The notes beneath the pieces are model-generated. The model was not told the DNA's origin, did not search any database, and saw only the letters and a program-made list of their open reading frames with translations. A stretch of 64,000 nt of DNA from Pelargonium cotyledonis. Its lineage: Eukaryota > Streptophyta > Magnoliopsida > Geraniales > Geraniaceae. This document shows positions 51,081-62,827 of the stretch, piece after piece (the first letter of the stretch is position 1; each line of letters begins with the position of its first letter). The stretch is from assembly GCA_036897625.1 (NCBI GenBank), contig JAYMTA010000025.1, forward strand, positions 16,965 through 80,964, given 5' to 3'. The position numbers and the translations under genes are program-made.

Positions 51081-51723
51081 TTAAGTATAGTAAAGTTAAC
51101 CAAAGAAAAAATCTCAAAAAAATTACCCCGGATCCCCAAATATCTAACATTCTGTTCAATTCCCTACAGATATCACGAACGATAATTAATGTGTGTGTGG
51201 GACAGAAAGCTCGTAGTAATTATCTCTTTGAAATCCGTAGTGACTACTCAAAACAAAAAAGGGTACGAGCACCTTATCCAAATACCGAGAGGCTATTGAT
51301 AGACTCATGTAAGAATATGCCTAAAGACGCCCTAAATTGTCAAGAGTCCAAAAAGGTCTCTATTCATAAGTAGCTTATTCGCTTTCGTACATTTTCTTGG
51401 GATATGTATGTAAGCTATCAGTAAAAGAGATTGCGGGGAAGAATCCAACCCTAACCCTAAAATAGAGTTTGTATCAAGAGTCTAAAGGGGAACAAGATTG
51501 AAAAAGTCTGAAAGAGAAAAACTTGTTCTTTCAAGGCTTCCTCATGATTGAGTAAAAAATTTCAATTAACTAAACTAAAACGCTTTCAACTAGCAGACAA
51601 TGACCAATCCTAAAGGGTCACCATGAATATAACCTTATATAAGTAAAGACAAACAAGGGTGATGAAAAGGGCAAAGCCGACTTACCTGAAGCCACGTTAT
51701 GAGGATAAATATTAAAAGTCTCT

Positions 51724-51743
51724 ATTATATATATATATATTAT
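51724..51743. repeat. AT dinucleotide run
   Basis: An alternating TA run of about 18 bases. Similar runs lie at 34,671-34,689, 38,705-38,720, 47,603-47,616 and 54,342-54,357. Simple sequence with no visible function. Confidence 0.75.
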
Positions 51744-52791
51744 TTCTTTGGAATCTCTTATTTTAAATCACACAGTAATATAGAACTTAGTAAAGTAGAA
51801 AGCTTCCTTGGTAGTACTAACGCTCGAGACCTCACTAGTTTTCGGTACATTATGATACCATAACATTTTAAATTACTGGTGTCTAGCGAAGGGGTCTCAG
51901 TTAAACTTTGATTATTTGACCCCTGACTCTTTTTTTCTCTTGAAAACGGAGGACTGCACTCTTGATAAGAAGGATAGCTATGCACTTACTATAAAGTAAG
52001 GGTTTTGTTGATCACTATGAATCATTGCAAATTTATAGTAGCAAAACTTTGACTTTAAGGAAGGTAAGTTTTCTTTTGAATAGTGTTGATGCCTAATTTC
52101 CTTTTTACAAGGTGTCTATAGAAACAACGAGGGGTCCAGCTTCTCTTTTAGAGTTTACTATGTTTTTTAAACGAAAATTAGTCACGAGGATACCTCAAAT
52201 CCATTAAATAAGGAAAGAGCGGATCATAGCTAACAAAAGGGAAAAACTCAGTATTTAGGTATCCCCTGATCCGTCCCTCAAGATTAGAATCAAAAAGAAT
52301 CCGTTTGATTTTCTTGCTAGAATATAAAGACCGGCAACTAGCTGAATGCATTAGAGGACACTTGTAATAAACTCGAGCCTGTATGTATATTATTTAAAGC
52401 TTTGCACTTTGTTTAACTGTTATGTGATCAAAGAGACTTATCTAAGAAGCATTTCCAGGGACTACATATCCAAAATACTCTCGGGGTAGCTGTAAACTTC
52501 AACCCCAAACCCTGACAATTTCTCGAAATATTATTCCAACCCTTTAAGTAACTTTCAAAATTCTTATCTCTCAGTACTGGTTTTACTAACACCTTGTGTA
52601 AACTAGGCTAACTTCTTATAGAATTTACACGGGAGGATCGGCTTTACATATGAATAATCAGGACTAAAAAAGAAGCATAAAATTGGGTTATTGCCTTGTC
52701 AAGGGTTGCCCTTCATTTTTAGCAGTTTCCTATTTTGAAATTTATTATACTAGCCCACCTTATCCGCTTTCTAAAGTACCCTTCTAGAAAT

Positions 52792-52803
52792 AAGGAGTTC
52801 CTT
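52792..52803. repeat. Example of the window-wide AAGGANTCCTT near-palindrome
   Basis: This copy reads AAGGAGTTCCTT and is an inverted repeat apart from its central two bases. Close relatives occur at 1,191, 11,604, 13,422, 15,182, 20,675, 38,854 and 60,821, and many looser versions (purine run, then GANTC-like centre, then pyrimidine run) are found throughout. Too short to be a terminator alone and not tied to any gene. Confidence 0.5.
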
Positions 52804-55552
52804 GGCAAATCCTCCTTTTTAGAGCTAGCTAGGGATTAATCAAGTTATGCTAAATTTTCTAATAAACCCACTTGGCTATATCGAGATCTAGCTTTCGGCA
52901 CTAAATAAAAAACTTTATAAAGGGACGCAAGAAAAAGCCCGATTCCCTTAAACCATCTTCTCTATTTACTATCCGAGGCACTAAAGAGATTAAAAGGGCG
53001 GAACAAGAAACCTTATTATTAATTTCTTTTGTCTTGCCTAATTAGAAGTTCTAGAGTATATCTCGGGCAGCCTCTAAAATTGATATAGAAAAACACATGT
53101 TAGGATAGTATTATGATGCCGGTTTAGGAATACAGTATACTCTATAATATTTTTCTTTATAAACTGCGCCTAAAGAGGCTAGTAAAAAAGGGCATAGGGT
53201 ATCCACTTACTTATAGCTCGGATTAAATTTCTTTTCAAAAATAACGAGACTAGAATTTTATTAATTAATTAATAATTAAAGTTCTCTTAACTGAATATAA
53301 GTTTAAGAAATATGGTAAATAATTGCTATCTAGAAACACTAAAACTCTATCTATTAGAAATTCTTGTACTCCCTTATGGGGTAAATATATTCTGATCTGA
53401 GTAGCCCTATCTACTATTTATAGGCTTAAAAAATACAAGAGTATGGGGCTCGCGCTATATACTCATAAGCCTCAATTAGGGTATAACCTTATTTTATAGG
53501 TTGATGCAAACCTTGCGATAATACTAATTAAACTAATTAAAAGTAACCTGCATTTTGTTCAACCTAATACGAGTACTTCATATATTCAATATATTTACAA
53601 CTCATATTTTATACCTATTCTTCTGAAGAGCTGTTATAGTCATCTAACCATGTTAGGAAACTCTTGAAAAGATATATTTAACCTTATCTGACTGTGTTCC
53701 TCTAGTACTCTTGCTGTATTTTACATCTATCCCTTAAAGTATGAAGAATCCTTTATCTTTTAGATTAAAAAAAGGACTTCACTTTGTTTTTGTTCTTGTC
53801 CTGCAAAGACTAAATTATACTTGTAAGTTTAGATTAACTAGTGAGGATCCACTAAATCCAGTATACCGATGATAATTATAGTAAATTAACAAGTGAATAG
53901 AAATCTTTTTCTCTTATAAGTTAGGAACATAGCTGTAACGGGGCCGCCGTTGCATTGCAGTTATTTTACTTGGCCCAAGCTAATTGAGTCCAAGTTTCTT
54001 TACAATCAGCTCTTTTCTTTCAAATATATAGGTAAAGAAGGGTTATAAGAAATCCCAGTAATATAGAACTCTAAAGTTAAAATATCTTGATTGAAAGTTT
54101 TTGTTTTTTGCTGTTACTGAGATTTAGCCGGAACCTTCACTTCAAAGTTTGTCAAGAGCCCATTTAAAATTCTCTTTCGTTTATGGAACTCTTCTGTGTA
54201 AAATATTCTAACTTGGATTGTATGAATCTTAATTTAATTTAGAGAAACTCGTTTGACAAATAAGTAATTTTCGTGTAGTTAACAAAACTTAGTATATACG
54301 CGCATAAATGAAGATAGGAAATTGGCACCAAAAGGAAAAATTCTGTATATATATATATTCCTTTTTTATATAGAGAACACTCGTAGTCGAAAGAGAAAGT
54401 AAAAACAGGCAATTAAAAAGGTCTACCAACGTGTTTGATGTATAGAATTTTAATGTGTCTTCGTTTTAGGGAATAGTTAAAAGTTTTTGTAAGGCGTTGA
54501 GTGACTTCCAAATTTCTTAAAAGAATCCTGTTGCTTTGTTCATGAAATATCAAAAGAAATCCTTCTCGAGTAAAAGTACTAAAAACGGATTCCCCACCCA
54601 CTGCTAATAGCTTTTTATATGAGACCCTATTTAAGTTTGGGTTATATACTCTGGTGGCCATAGGCTAAACTAAGAATAGCTTTCTTTGAGGTATAGAGAC
54701 TCTGGAAAACAGTCTGTAATAGCATGTAAAAAGTTAGCTTTTTTATCCTTTACCTCAGGTTTCTTTAAACCTTCTTTTAAAGTTTTAGCTGATGAAAATA
54801 ACTTTGGAGGAACTCCACTCCTCACTCGTAACTTATATAAAATTAATCAGAACTGGGGATACTATCAATGTCAACATTAATTTTATTAACTTACCACTTG
54901 GGGGTTATTCTATTTATAAGTTTTAGGGGAGGAGAATACTGCTTTTGTAGGCTTTGTCTTTAAATAATTAAAGCTTGTGTTGGGCTTTTACTTTGCTCAT
55001 TATGAGCAGTTAAGTAAGAATAATTCGGCTATAAGTTACCATTAGAAGATATCCTTTTATAATAAGCAGCAGTGCTATTTACTAATTTTTATATTCTCTT
55101 TTAATTAGCAGAATTCTTGAGTTGAAGCTTTTGCTGGGCTAGCGACACCTGGGTTATACGAAAGTATGGAAACTCTTTTCATTTTATACCACTAAAACAC
55201 GCTTTTGAACTTTAGAGTATACCTTTTCCAATTCTAGTGGCCTTACCTGCAGTTTTTTCTAGTAACTTTTATGTATAACTAGAACTAATTTCTATTTAAT
55301 TCAAAAAACCCTCAGAAACGAATCTTTATCAATAAAAGCTCCTCCTTTGGTATATTTGAACTTCGGAGACATTGGCTTCTTGTACACTTTTTATTTGCAA
55401 GGGTACTTCTTTTTTTTAGAGTAATAAAAGATCCCCAGCATATTTAGATTAGAATCGATAGGTCCTTTTATTACTAACCGGTCCCTTCAATTTCAATGCC
55501 TATCGATCATAAGAGTAAACCCGTTTAGTAAAACATAAAAAATCTTTCTTGT

Positions 55553-55582
55553 CTCCTGGGTTCAGATTCCCACCCCAAAAAG
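55553..55582 (+). pseudogene. Isolated T-arm-like sequence
   Basis: CCTGGGTTCAGATTCCCACC resembles a tRNA T-arm; GGG/CCC pairs remain. No other tRNA part is recognisable around it. Confidence 0.25.
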
Positions 55583-57411
55583 CGTAAGGTAGAAAAGTAA
55601 TAAGCAATATTAAGGGGGCAGCTACGCTTTAGACAAAGCTGAGAGTTCATGGGACCTCTTGATACGAGATTTGTAACTAAACTAACACTTACTAAGCAAG
55701 TCTGGTCACAACTGGAAATCCTAAACGCCGATTTTTTAGAATTAGCAATTCTTTAGAATCAAGATCACTGTGAAAATAATCAATTTACTACATTTTAGTC
55801 TATCTCTTCTAGAGAAAACCTTGCGAGGGCATTTGACTCAAACTGAAATATAAGTAAAGACAAGAAGGCTCCAGTTGAGCTTTTCTTAGCATGCTTTGGT
55901 TTGTGTAGTTAGTGTAAATGCTACTTGAAAAAACTATTATAGTGATAAACTAAAGCTCATCAATGTTAGAATAATATATCACGACTACGATCAGAGACTA
56001 TCGAACATAGAGTCAAAACAGGGATATCTTACAACGAAAACAGGCAGAACTCTCTTTCAAAAGTACTAATAATGTAATATAGAAAGTAGCTAAATAGGGG
56101 CTTAAAAGCAATAGACTAGAGACCCCCACTCAGAAAACCCGTTATTCTTATATAAGCCCCAAAAGACAAAGGCCTGTAAGAGTGCAGGTCTAGCTCCAAA
56201 GACAGGTGTAGCTGTTAAGAAAGCAGATATTCTGAGTAAAAAACTAGATTTAGTATGATTGATAATCTTCTTGGTCTAGTAGTACTGATGGTAAGAACAC
56301 TTAATAATAGGATAGTTTATTTCTCCGGGTTCCTGACAAGGCAAACTAAAAGTTTTTAATCTAAGGTTCCCACTTGTTAGCTACCTTTTTTTTTATTAAT
56401 CTTGGTGGTATACATCTTTAGGTTCCACTCCCCATTCTATATATAATTGACTAGACGGTAAAATCCTATGGAACAAAATTCTTGTAACTTAATCGACAGC
56501 TTGACTTGACAAAAGTTCTTTACAAATATTACAAAAATAGAAAATACATCAATGAGTTTCCTTAGTCAAAGTACTCGGTAGGGACCTCTCTAATACACGA
56601 GTTCCTAGAGGCCCGCAGAGATGAAGAGGGGATTATTCTTAACTCAATTCATTTTAGAAGTCCAGTAATAAAAAGAGCAACTTCCATCAATAATAGAGAT
56701 ATTTTACTTAGTCCCTTGCGAAAAAGCTAGTACTAGTCATGGATTCAAGGGGCTCCAAGCATATTTATTTACATTATGAAATTCTTAGGTGGAAATTCCT
56801 TTCTAAGGGACCCGTCTCAGCAAGGATGTTTGTTATCGAAACGGAGGAAAACTGATTTAAAGCAAAAAAGAGATCCCAATCTTGTGTAACTTGTGTAATT
56901 AAAGGACTACTCCTACCGAAAGTTTACCTACTATGAACAAACTCTTGTTCTTTGGAAAACACCTTGGATTCGTTACAAGAATCTCCCTAGCTACAATTTA
57001 GACGAAGAAGGAGACCCTTCTCTTACGTAAATCTTTTTATTCCTCTTAAATTTCAGATTCAATAAAAACAGCATTCTTTATAGAATTAGTAGTAGTTATC
57101 CCTACGTGTTGATAGAAAGAGGAACTAAGATGGATATAAAAAATTTACTACTCGTACGTGTGTTACTAGTATTCTAAAAATGCACTATGCTATTGAAATT
57201 ACTTCGTGAGTTATTCCTTGATAAAGACGACTCAAAATTGTTAGGGACAGAGGCTTTCTTTGGGATATTCAGATGGGTAATTAAATTAGGGTAACCCTTA
57301 TTCTACTATTAAAAGTGAATAATCTTTAGCTTTTATTAGGGAAGCTCTTAGAATTCTGGGTGTTACATGAGATTCCTAGTTATGTCCCAAGGTTACTAAA
57401 AAGTAATCACG
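55583..57411. other. Non-coding, nothing recognised
   Basis: The stretch holds the third purine-biased segment (56,155-56,240). No tRNA arm, rRNA signature or coding relic was seen. Confidence 0.5.
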
Positions 57412-57486
57412 TATATGGAAAGTAGTTAAATTTGGGTTGGTAGAGCATGCGGCTTGTCACCCAACAGGCGTAGGTTCAAATCGAAT
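57412..57486 (+). pseudogene. Degenerate tRNA, Asp or Trp family
   Basis: GGGTTGGTAGAGCATGCGG, CTTGTCACC and AGGCGTAGGTTCAAAT lie at exactly the normal class I spacing. The loop contains GUC if read one base along (Asp), or UGU in strict register (Thr), while the T-arm is close to that of Trp. The 3' side of the T-stem (CGAAT) no longer pairs and the anticodon stem keeps three of five pairs. Confidence 0.6.
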
Positions 57487-57780
57487 AATAGGTAGACTGC
57501 CTGGAGTTTTCAGTATGAGCTTGTGGATTTTTCATCTTTACCCTGCATGTTATTAAGAGGTAGCCAAGGTCAGTGTTTACGACTCCTAAAGGGTCCCGCT
57601 AAACCTACTTACTCCATACTTTACTTTAGGTTTTATTTCTTCAAAGATTAGTAAATAAAGGTATCCAAAGCTAAGTCGAGATACTTAGTTAAGTAAGAAT
57701 ATGAGATCTAAGAATAGGAATTAAAAAAAGAATACTAAATAGCTAAGCTAAGAATTTACAGATATAGGACAGTATCAATA

Positions 57781-57842
57781 GCTCCATGTTATTCATTTGT
57801 TAACGAAGCGGTTTCCGTGGGTTCGAATATTTTCTACTGGCA
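57781..57842 (+). pseudogene. tRNA-like 3' part, possibly Asn
   Basis: CATTTGTTAACGAAG could be an Asn(GUU) anticodon arm, and TTCCGTGGGTTCGAATA is a T-arm. The segment between them is about three bases too long. The D-arm is not recognisable. Confidence 0.4.
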
Positions 57843-59714
57843 CAAATAGTAGGAACATCTCGTCGGCTATCTAAAGAATCACTAAGGTAAGGAGATTTAT
57901 TCTTACCTATAAATAGTTTTGTTAGCTACTCCTATCTATATCATGTAGTATAGTATTTTCGTACTGACATTCCTTCAAATCTCGTTTTTAAAAAGCCATG
58001 CAGCTAAGGTCCTAACTATCTCACTAAAGTCTTAATAAGCCCTTTTTAAAGGTAAAAGGTGGGCCCCGAAATTCCCTATTCGTGGGATGGCCTAAATGCG
58101 GAGGGATTCAAAATATTCTTATTTATTCGCGTCTATTCGTATTTATGACCTAATATTCCCATCACTAGAATCTAAAATTTATACTGTGATAAATTTGTAA
58201 AGATATCGTTCATAGCTAATTTTTATTCTATAGGATCCAATTTTGGGAGTGTGCAAGTACTGGCAACAAGAGTGTCATAAAAAGCTACTTGATTTGTATT
58301 CTAAAAAAGCCAAAACCAAACAACAGACAATAATAGCTATTAACTTTAAAAACCAAGGGAACCCTTTTCAAAGGGGATGTTTAATATACAAGTAGGAACT
58401 CGCTAAGAATGCTTCTTACGAAAACCATATTAAAACGAGATTACCCCGAGCCTTTTTTTTTAGAATGAGCCCTATAATTAATACTATAAAATTAATGTAA
58501 GTGGTTACTCCCGGATAACAAAAAGCATATAAAAGAGATTTAGCTTGCTTTGATGGAATTGTGAGATTCAGAAAAGATTTCTTTCGGACAATTCGTGGAA
58601 ACCATTAAGTTTATGTTTTGATGTATAAAAGCGTTTATGCGTAAGTCAGATAACAGGAATCCTGAAGAATGTTCTCTAATTTCAATCGCTAGTAAGCAAA
58701 GCAGAATTAGTATAAGAAGTCTATATCTAGGTTGGATACTCCATAAAACTGGACTGACCAAGGAAATCGGCTTTCAAAGGGTACTCATGATAGTAAGAAC
58801 TATACTGCTAGGCAAAGGCTAAAGACCAAGGAAGGTTCAGTGTTAAAGACTTGAAAAGATCTAAAACCAATGCAAACATCTGAAGAAACTCAGTTTGAAC
58901 AAAGCCTATAAAAGTTTTGGTTTTGAACTAAGATTACTCTTTAATCGGAATGGGACAAATGGGCCCTAATACCATCCTGAGGGTGAGGGTTTGCTTTTTT
59001 GTGGGTTTGTCCTTTAATGATCTACTTAAATATGTCTTTCTATTCCAATTTATTTACTCCGAAGCAAAAAGAGTATACCGGGTAGACAAGGTTTAGATAG
59101 AATTGTCACTTATCTAAGAGTTCCTGTTATATTTTAACAAGCTCTAACCTAAAGAATTCCAGGGATTTTTTAATGTTAATCTTGCTATTCAACTCGCTAG
59201 TTAAGTAATTCAATACACTAAGCTTTTCTTTATTTTATAGTGTTACAAATCTCTTAATATAAAAGGGCCCTATTTAGTAACACAGAACTCTAATATTAAT
59301 TCTCTGGGACTCTACCCAACCCAAATATAAGAAATGACTAAAAAAGAACTTACCTGCTAGTAGATGCTTACCTTCAGTATTTTTAGTGTAGAAATGCCTC
59401 TGCCCCCTTATTACTAGTTTGACTTTGTAAAAAATTAAGAAAATTCTACGAGTATCCATTTCTATAATTAAATATATAAATTCCGATTTTAGTAATCTTT
59501 TGCTTTGCTCCAAGATTATATATTATTAGTTAGCTTGACTGGTTGAAATCGCTTAGATAGAAAAATCCCTGACTGAAAAAGCACTTTACCTGTCTATAAA
59601 AACCCTAGGATTAGCTACAAAGATAGAAATTTAATACGGAAACTTTTGGAATTCTAGGAAATTAGACTTGAATAATTATAATTAAAAAATAGAGTTATGA
59701 GATTGTTAAATAAA

Positions 59715-59785
59715 CCCTAGAATTCTCCTGGCATCCTTGGATTATAACCGCAAAAAATGGCAGGTTCAAGTCCGGTAAATGGATT
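59715..59785 (+). pseudogene. tRNA-like, Met/Ile family?
   Basis: CCTTGGATTATAACCGC looks like the anticodon arm of a Met or Ile tRNA with UAU instead of CAU, and ATGGCAGGTTCAAGTCCGG is a T-arm. This is the same combination as at 36,030. The helices are incomplete. Confidence 0.45.
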
Positions 59786-60032
59786 TAGAAGTGCCCCGCT
59801 TGCATGCTAGCTTCATAAAAAAGAATTCTATACAATAGGGGTTAAAGTTAAGGAAATAGGGTATGAAATTATATTAATTAACGCGTGTTCTTTATCTAAT
59901 TTCAAGATTGTAAAATAGCCAGTTAAACGGCAAGATAAGCTTCTACTTAACTTACTAAACCTGGTATTTACAGGCTATCCTTATGCGGGATACCTTTTTA
60001 TTTTTACTTAGTATTGGTTCTTGAATAAAAAA

Positions 60033-60105
60033 GTATAATACGAGTCGACTCGAACCAACGGCATCTGATCACTTGTTGCCTTGCTCTACCATTTGTAAAA
60101 GTAAG
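60033..60105 (-). pseudogene. tRNA-like element, identity unclear
   Basis: The minus strand reads AAATGGTAGAGCAAGGC (D-arm), AACAAGTGATCAG (anticodon region) and ATGCCGTTGGTTCGAGTC (T-arm) at nearly normal spacing. These three blocks are among the clearest in the window, but the anticodon and T-stems do not pair, so it cannot be assigned to an amino acid. Confidence 0.55.
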
Positions 60106-61885
60106 ACCAAATACTCAATAAGGGGCCTCCTTAAAAATCGTAAAACAGTATATTTATTATCTAATTGAGAGGTATCGTGGTGAAGCGCGGATAAAACAAA
60201 CCCATAAGAAATTAAATATACATACAAAAATTCCATATCTTTATTTACCTTAATCGGGCTGCTTTTTCATTTTGGACTCCCTTAAATTAAACTCGAGAAG
60301 GAATATATTATTAGTCAAGCGCCCATTTGCTATAATTAAAGTTTGAGACTCATGCTTTCCTTGCTTATTAGCACGTAGAGGATAGAGCCTTAGAGAGATT
60401 GGATTATACATCTCCCGACCAGAACGTAGTGAGAGAGGGTAATGCAGAAAGTCAATTTAAAAGGATTCTTAGGTTTAGATGAGTAATTTTGAGGACAATA
60501 CTAGTTTACCGAGAATTCTCCTAGGTTTTTGTTAATAGTCGATGGCAAGAGGCTTAGAGTCTTTTTTAGTTATATGTTTATGTTATGAAATCTCTTAAAT
60601 ACGAACCTTTTTCCACGAATCGAATTTATATAATTTTAAGGATAAAAGGGATTTAGACTTGATAGGAATACCCTATATAAAATAAAACCCCACAAAGTAG
60701 GCATTTTACTGTCTACTATTCTTATGTTTTTTATCAAAGTATGCCCTTGTTTGTGCAATTTCTAGTATTAATCTAGATGTTTTACAACGTTACTGTAAAA
60801 AGTAAGAAACTCTAAATTGATAGGAGTTCCGTTGTTTAAACTCAGCCAAAAAAAGCCTTAACCTTTTTTAGGTAAATCTGAGGCAGTATTACGGATTTTA
60901 AGTAGAAGTTTAGATTTGTTATTAGAATCTTTCCGAAGTAGAAGCTTTTACTAAACAGAGGTACGAAGTAAAGTCTAAATAAAAAGAGGAAGAAAGTTAT
61001 AGCTCTGAAGAGAAGAGGAAGTCTCTAAGCTAAAGCTTACCTTGTCAATCTAGTCCAGAATGAAAGAGAGTGTATCACAATCGCCATGATCAATTAATTG
61101 ACCAGACTCCTTACTAAAGCAGTGTTGAAATACATATTAAAACAAAGTCTAACAAAGTTTTCTTAATTAGTATTGCTAAGTAATGACATCCATTTGCAGT
61201 ACGATAATTACAAGGTTTTCTGGGATTTGAGATTAGAATAACTGACCTGTTCCTTTTCTCGGGATTGGTATCAAGGAGCTCCATTCAAAGACCAATAATT
61301 TTTTTGTATCATATATCCCAAAGACATCTAGGAACTTCAGTTTACTTTTTTAAGGGTAGGAAACTTTTATACACAGGTATACGCTTCAGGATCGCTTTAC
61401 ACTAATTCTTGAAGCAGATTGAAATCTCAGATTTAGGGTTAACGCTTCCTTCAATTTTATAGTAATTCTTTGTTTTATAATCTAATATAGTAAGATTCAA
61501 ATTACTCCTTAAAAGTTATACAAATATAAGGAGTCCTCAAGGAAAAAGTTTGTATATAGATATTTAGGATCTTTTTTTGTTTAGCAGGGGCCCGCTGTGA
61601 AGCGGAATTCTATATTATATTATTGTGAGGGCAAAAGCCTACCTATCAATAAGTGGTTTTTGATAAAAAAGAGAATACGAAGCAAAGTCTATATCAAACC
61701 CTTGTGTTGGTAATAAGATGCAGTAAAGCAATAAAGTAGTCAATCATTTCTTATTATTTTTTAAAGAGAAGTTATAAAGTTTGTTCCTTTTAATTTGAAT
61801 CGAACGAACAGAATTAACTACACGCGGACTGCTTACAATACAAGTAGAATAGTCTCGACTAAGACAAGATTTGTATTACCTAAAA
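60106..61885. other. Non-coding between tRNA relics
   Basis: Two similar words, TACGAAGTAAAGTCTA near 60,962 and TACGAAGCAAAGTCTA near 61,676, differ at one position. They may belong with the GAACGAAGTGAAG motif family. Nothing else was recognised. Confidence 0.45.
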
Positions 61886-61955
61886 GGGGGATATCTCAGG
61901 TTAAGGCTTGAAAACTTGGTAGAGCAATACGTACAAGGTTCAAGACCTCTTGATA
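61886..61955 (+). pseudogene. trnS: Degenerate tRNA-Ser(UGA)-like
   Basis: GGGGGATATCTCAGGTTAAGGC looks like the 5' half of a serine tRNA of the long-variable-arm class (the first 20 bases suffice to see it). CTTGAAAACTTGG resembles its UGA anticodon loop and 3' stem, and CAAGGTTCAAGACC resembles the T-arm. The 5' side of the anticodon stem appears to be deleted. A short chance reading frame crosses this element and is not a gene. An inverted copy of the 43.4 kb repeat lies about 10 bases downstream. Confidence 0.6.
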
Positions 61956-61964
61956 GAAGGAAAA

Positions 61965-61982
61965 TAGGCAAGATTTATCTTG
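61965..61982 (-). repeat. Inverted partial copy of the 42.9-44.7 kb repeat
   Basis: On the minus strand it reads AAGATAAATCTTGCCT, matching the core of copy B. It lies about 10 bases after the Ser-like tRNA relic. Confidence 0.35.
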
Positions 61983-62753
61983 GAATGAATGACTTACAGA
62001 TTTGCTCAAAGAAGAATATTCTAGGGAGGTGCTGCCTTCTTTACTGTAAAACTGTAAGGGCGCTTGCCAAGTTTTGGTTTAAATAATATGCAATTTGTCT
62101 CACTTCTTTGGACGAAAGATTTTTTCAGTAGCTTTGCTTGATTAATTGGCTCTCTCTTGGGATCCCTTCTATTTACTTTAATCTATGTTATCAAATAAGA
62201 TTTCAAATACCACACCTGTAACTTTATTTTATCAGTCTTTTTATCTAATAAGACTTCTTTATTGACAAGAAATTTTCTTAGAAAGCTTCCCAAAACCCAG
62301 ATTATTTGAGTTTCTCTTTTTTTCCTACACCATAAACTTCTAAACGCCTTGCTTTTGTTTTATACCTATTCTGTGTCTTATTCAGTATAGGATTTAGAGT
62401 TATTTATATGATAAGGTCTCTCAGCATCGATAATAAAGTAATAAGTATTTCTTGTGAATAGTCTTGTATCTATACCAAGCAAGGAGCCTCTTTAAGACAA
62501 GTACGTGCGCTAAAGTAATCCTCCTTTTCGATTATGTATTTCGAACCTTGCTAAATATTTGGAATTACCTTTACTTATTACGTAACAACTAAGGGAACCC
62601 TTTAGATTGTAATGGATATGCTAATCCGTCCCTTCTTAAGTACTCAGATTAATAACTCGTTTTTTTGATAAAAATATATCCAGAAATTGACTGATTTAAA
62701 AAGGGTCTCCTATTTAGATTTATAGAAATAAAGAAAGTTGTTTTAAGTAAGAA

Positions 62754-62827
62754 TGGTAGATAGATAACCTAGTTAGAGCCTAGAACTAAGGATATGTAGG
62801 TCAGTGGTTCGAATTCTGTTACCCTAA
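62754..62827 (+). pseudogene. trnF: Degenerate tRNA, Phe-like
   Basis: The D-arm TAGTTAGAGC and the block GGTCAGTGGTTCGAAT sit exactly as far apart as in plant mitochondrial tRNA-Phe(GAA). In the anticodon arm the sequence has become AGAACTAAGGAT, so the anticodon position reads AAG after a correct U, and the stem halves do not pair. The acceptor ends do not match. An Ile-type origin is also possible, because that T-arm is similar. Confidence 0.6.

Larger units (their letters stand above)
51081..55552. other. Non-coding, nothing recognised
   Basis: Frames of 60, 75, 82 and 64 codons occur and none is recognisable. Around 53,935-54,045 the + strand stays open for about 40 codons without matching a family I know. 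The stretch contains two of the AT dinucleotide runs. Confidence 0.5.

Noticed and set aside
53935-54045. Stop-free stretch of about 40 codons
   Set aside because: No family resemblance; stop-free runs of this size are common by chance.
61871-62086. 71-codon frame
   Set aside because: It runs across the Ser-like tRNA relic and the inverted repeat copy, so it is not a protein gene.
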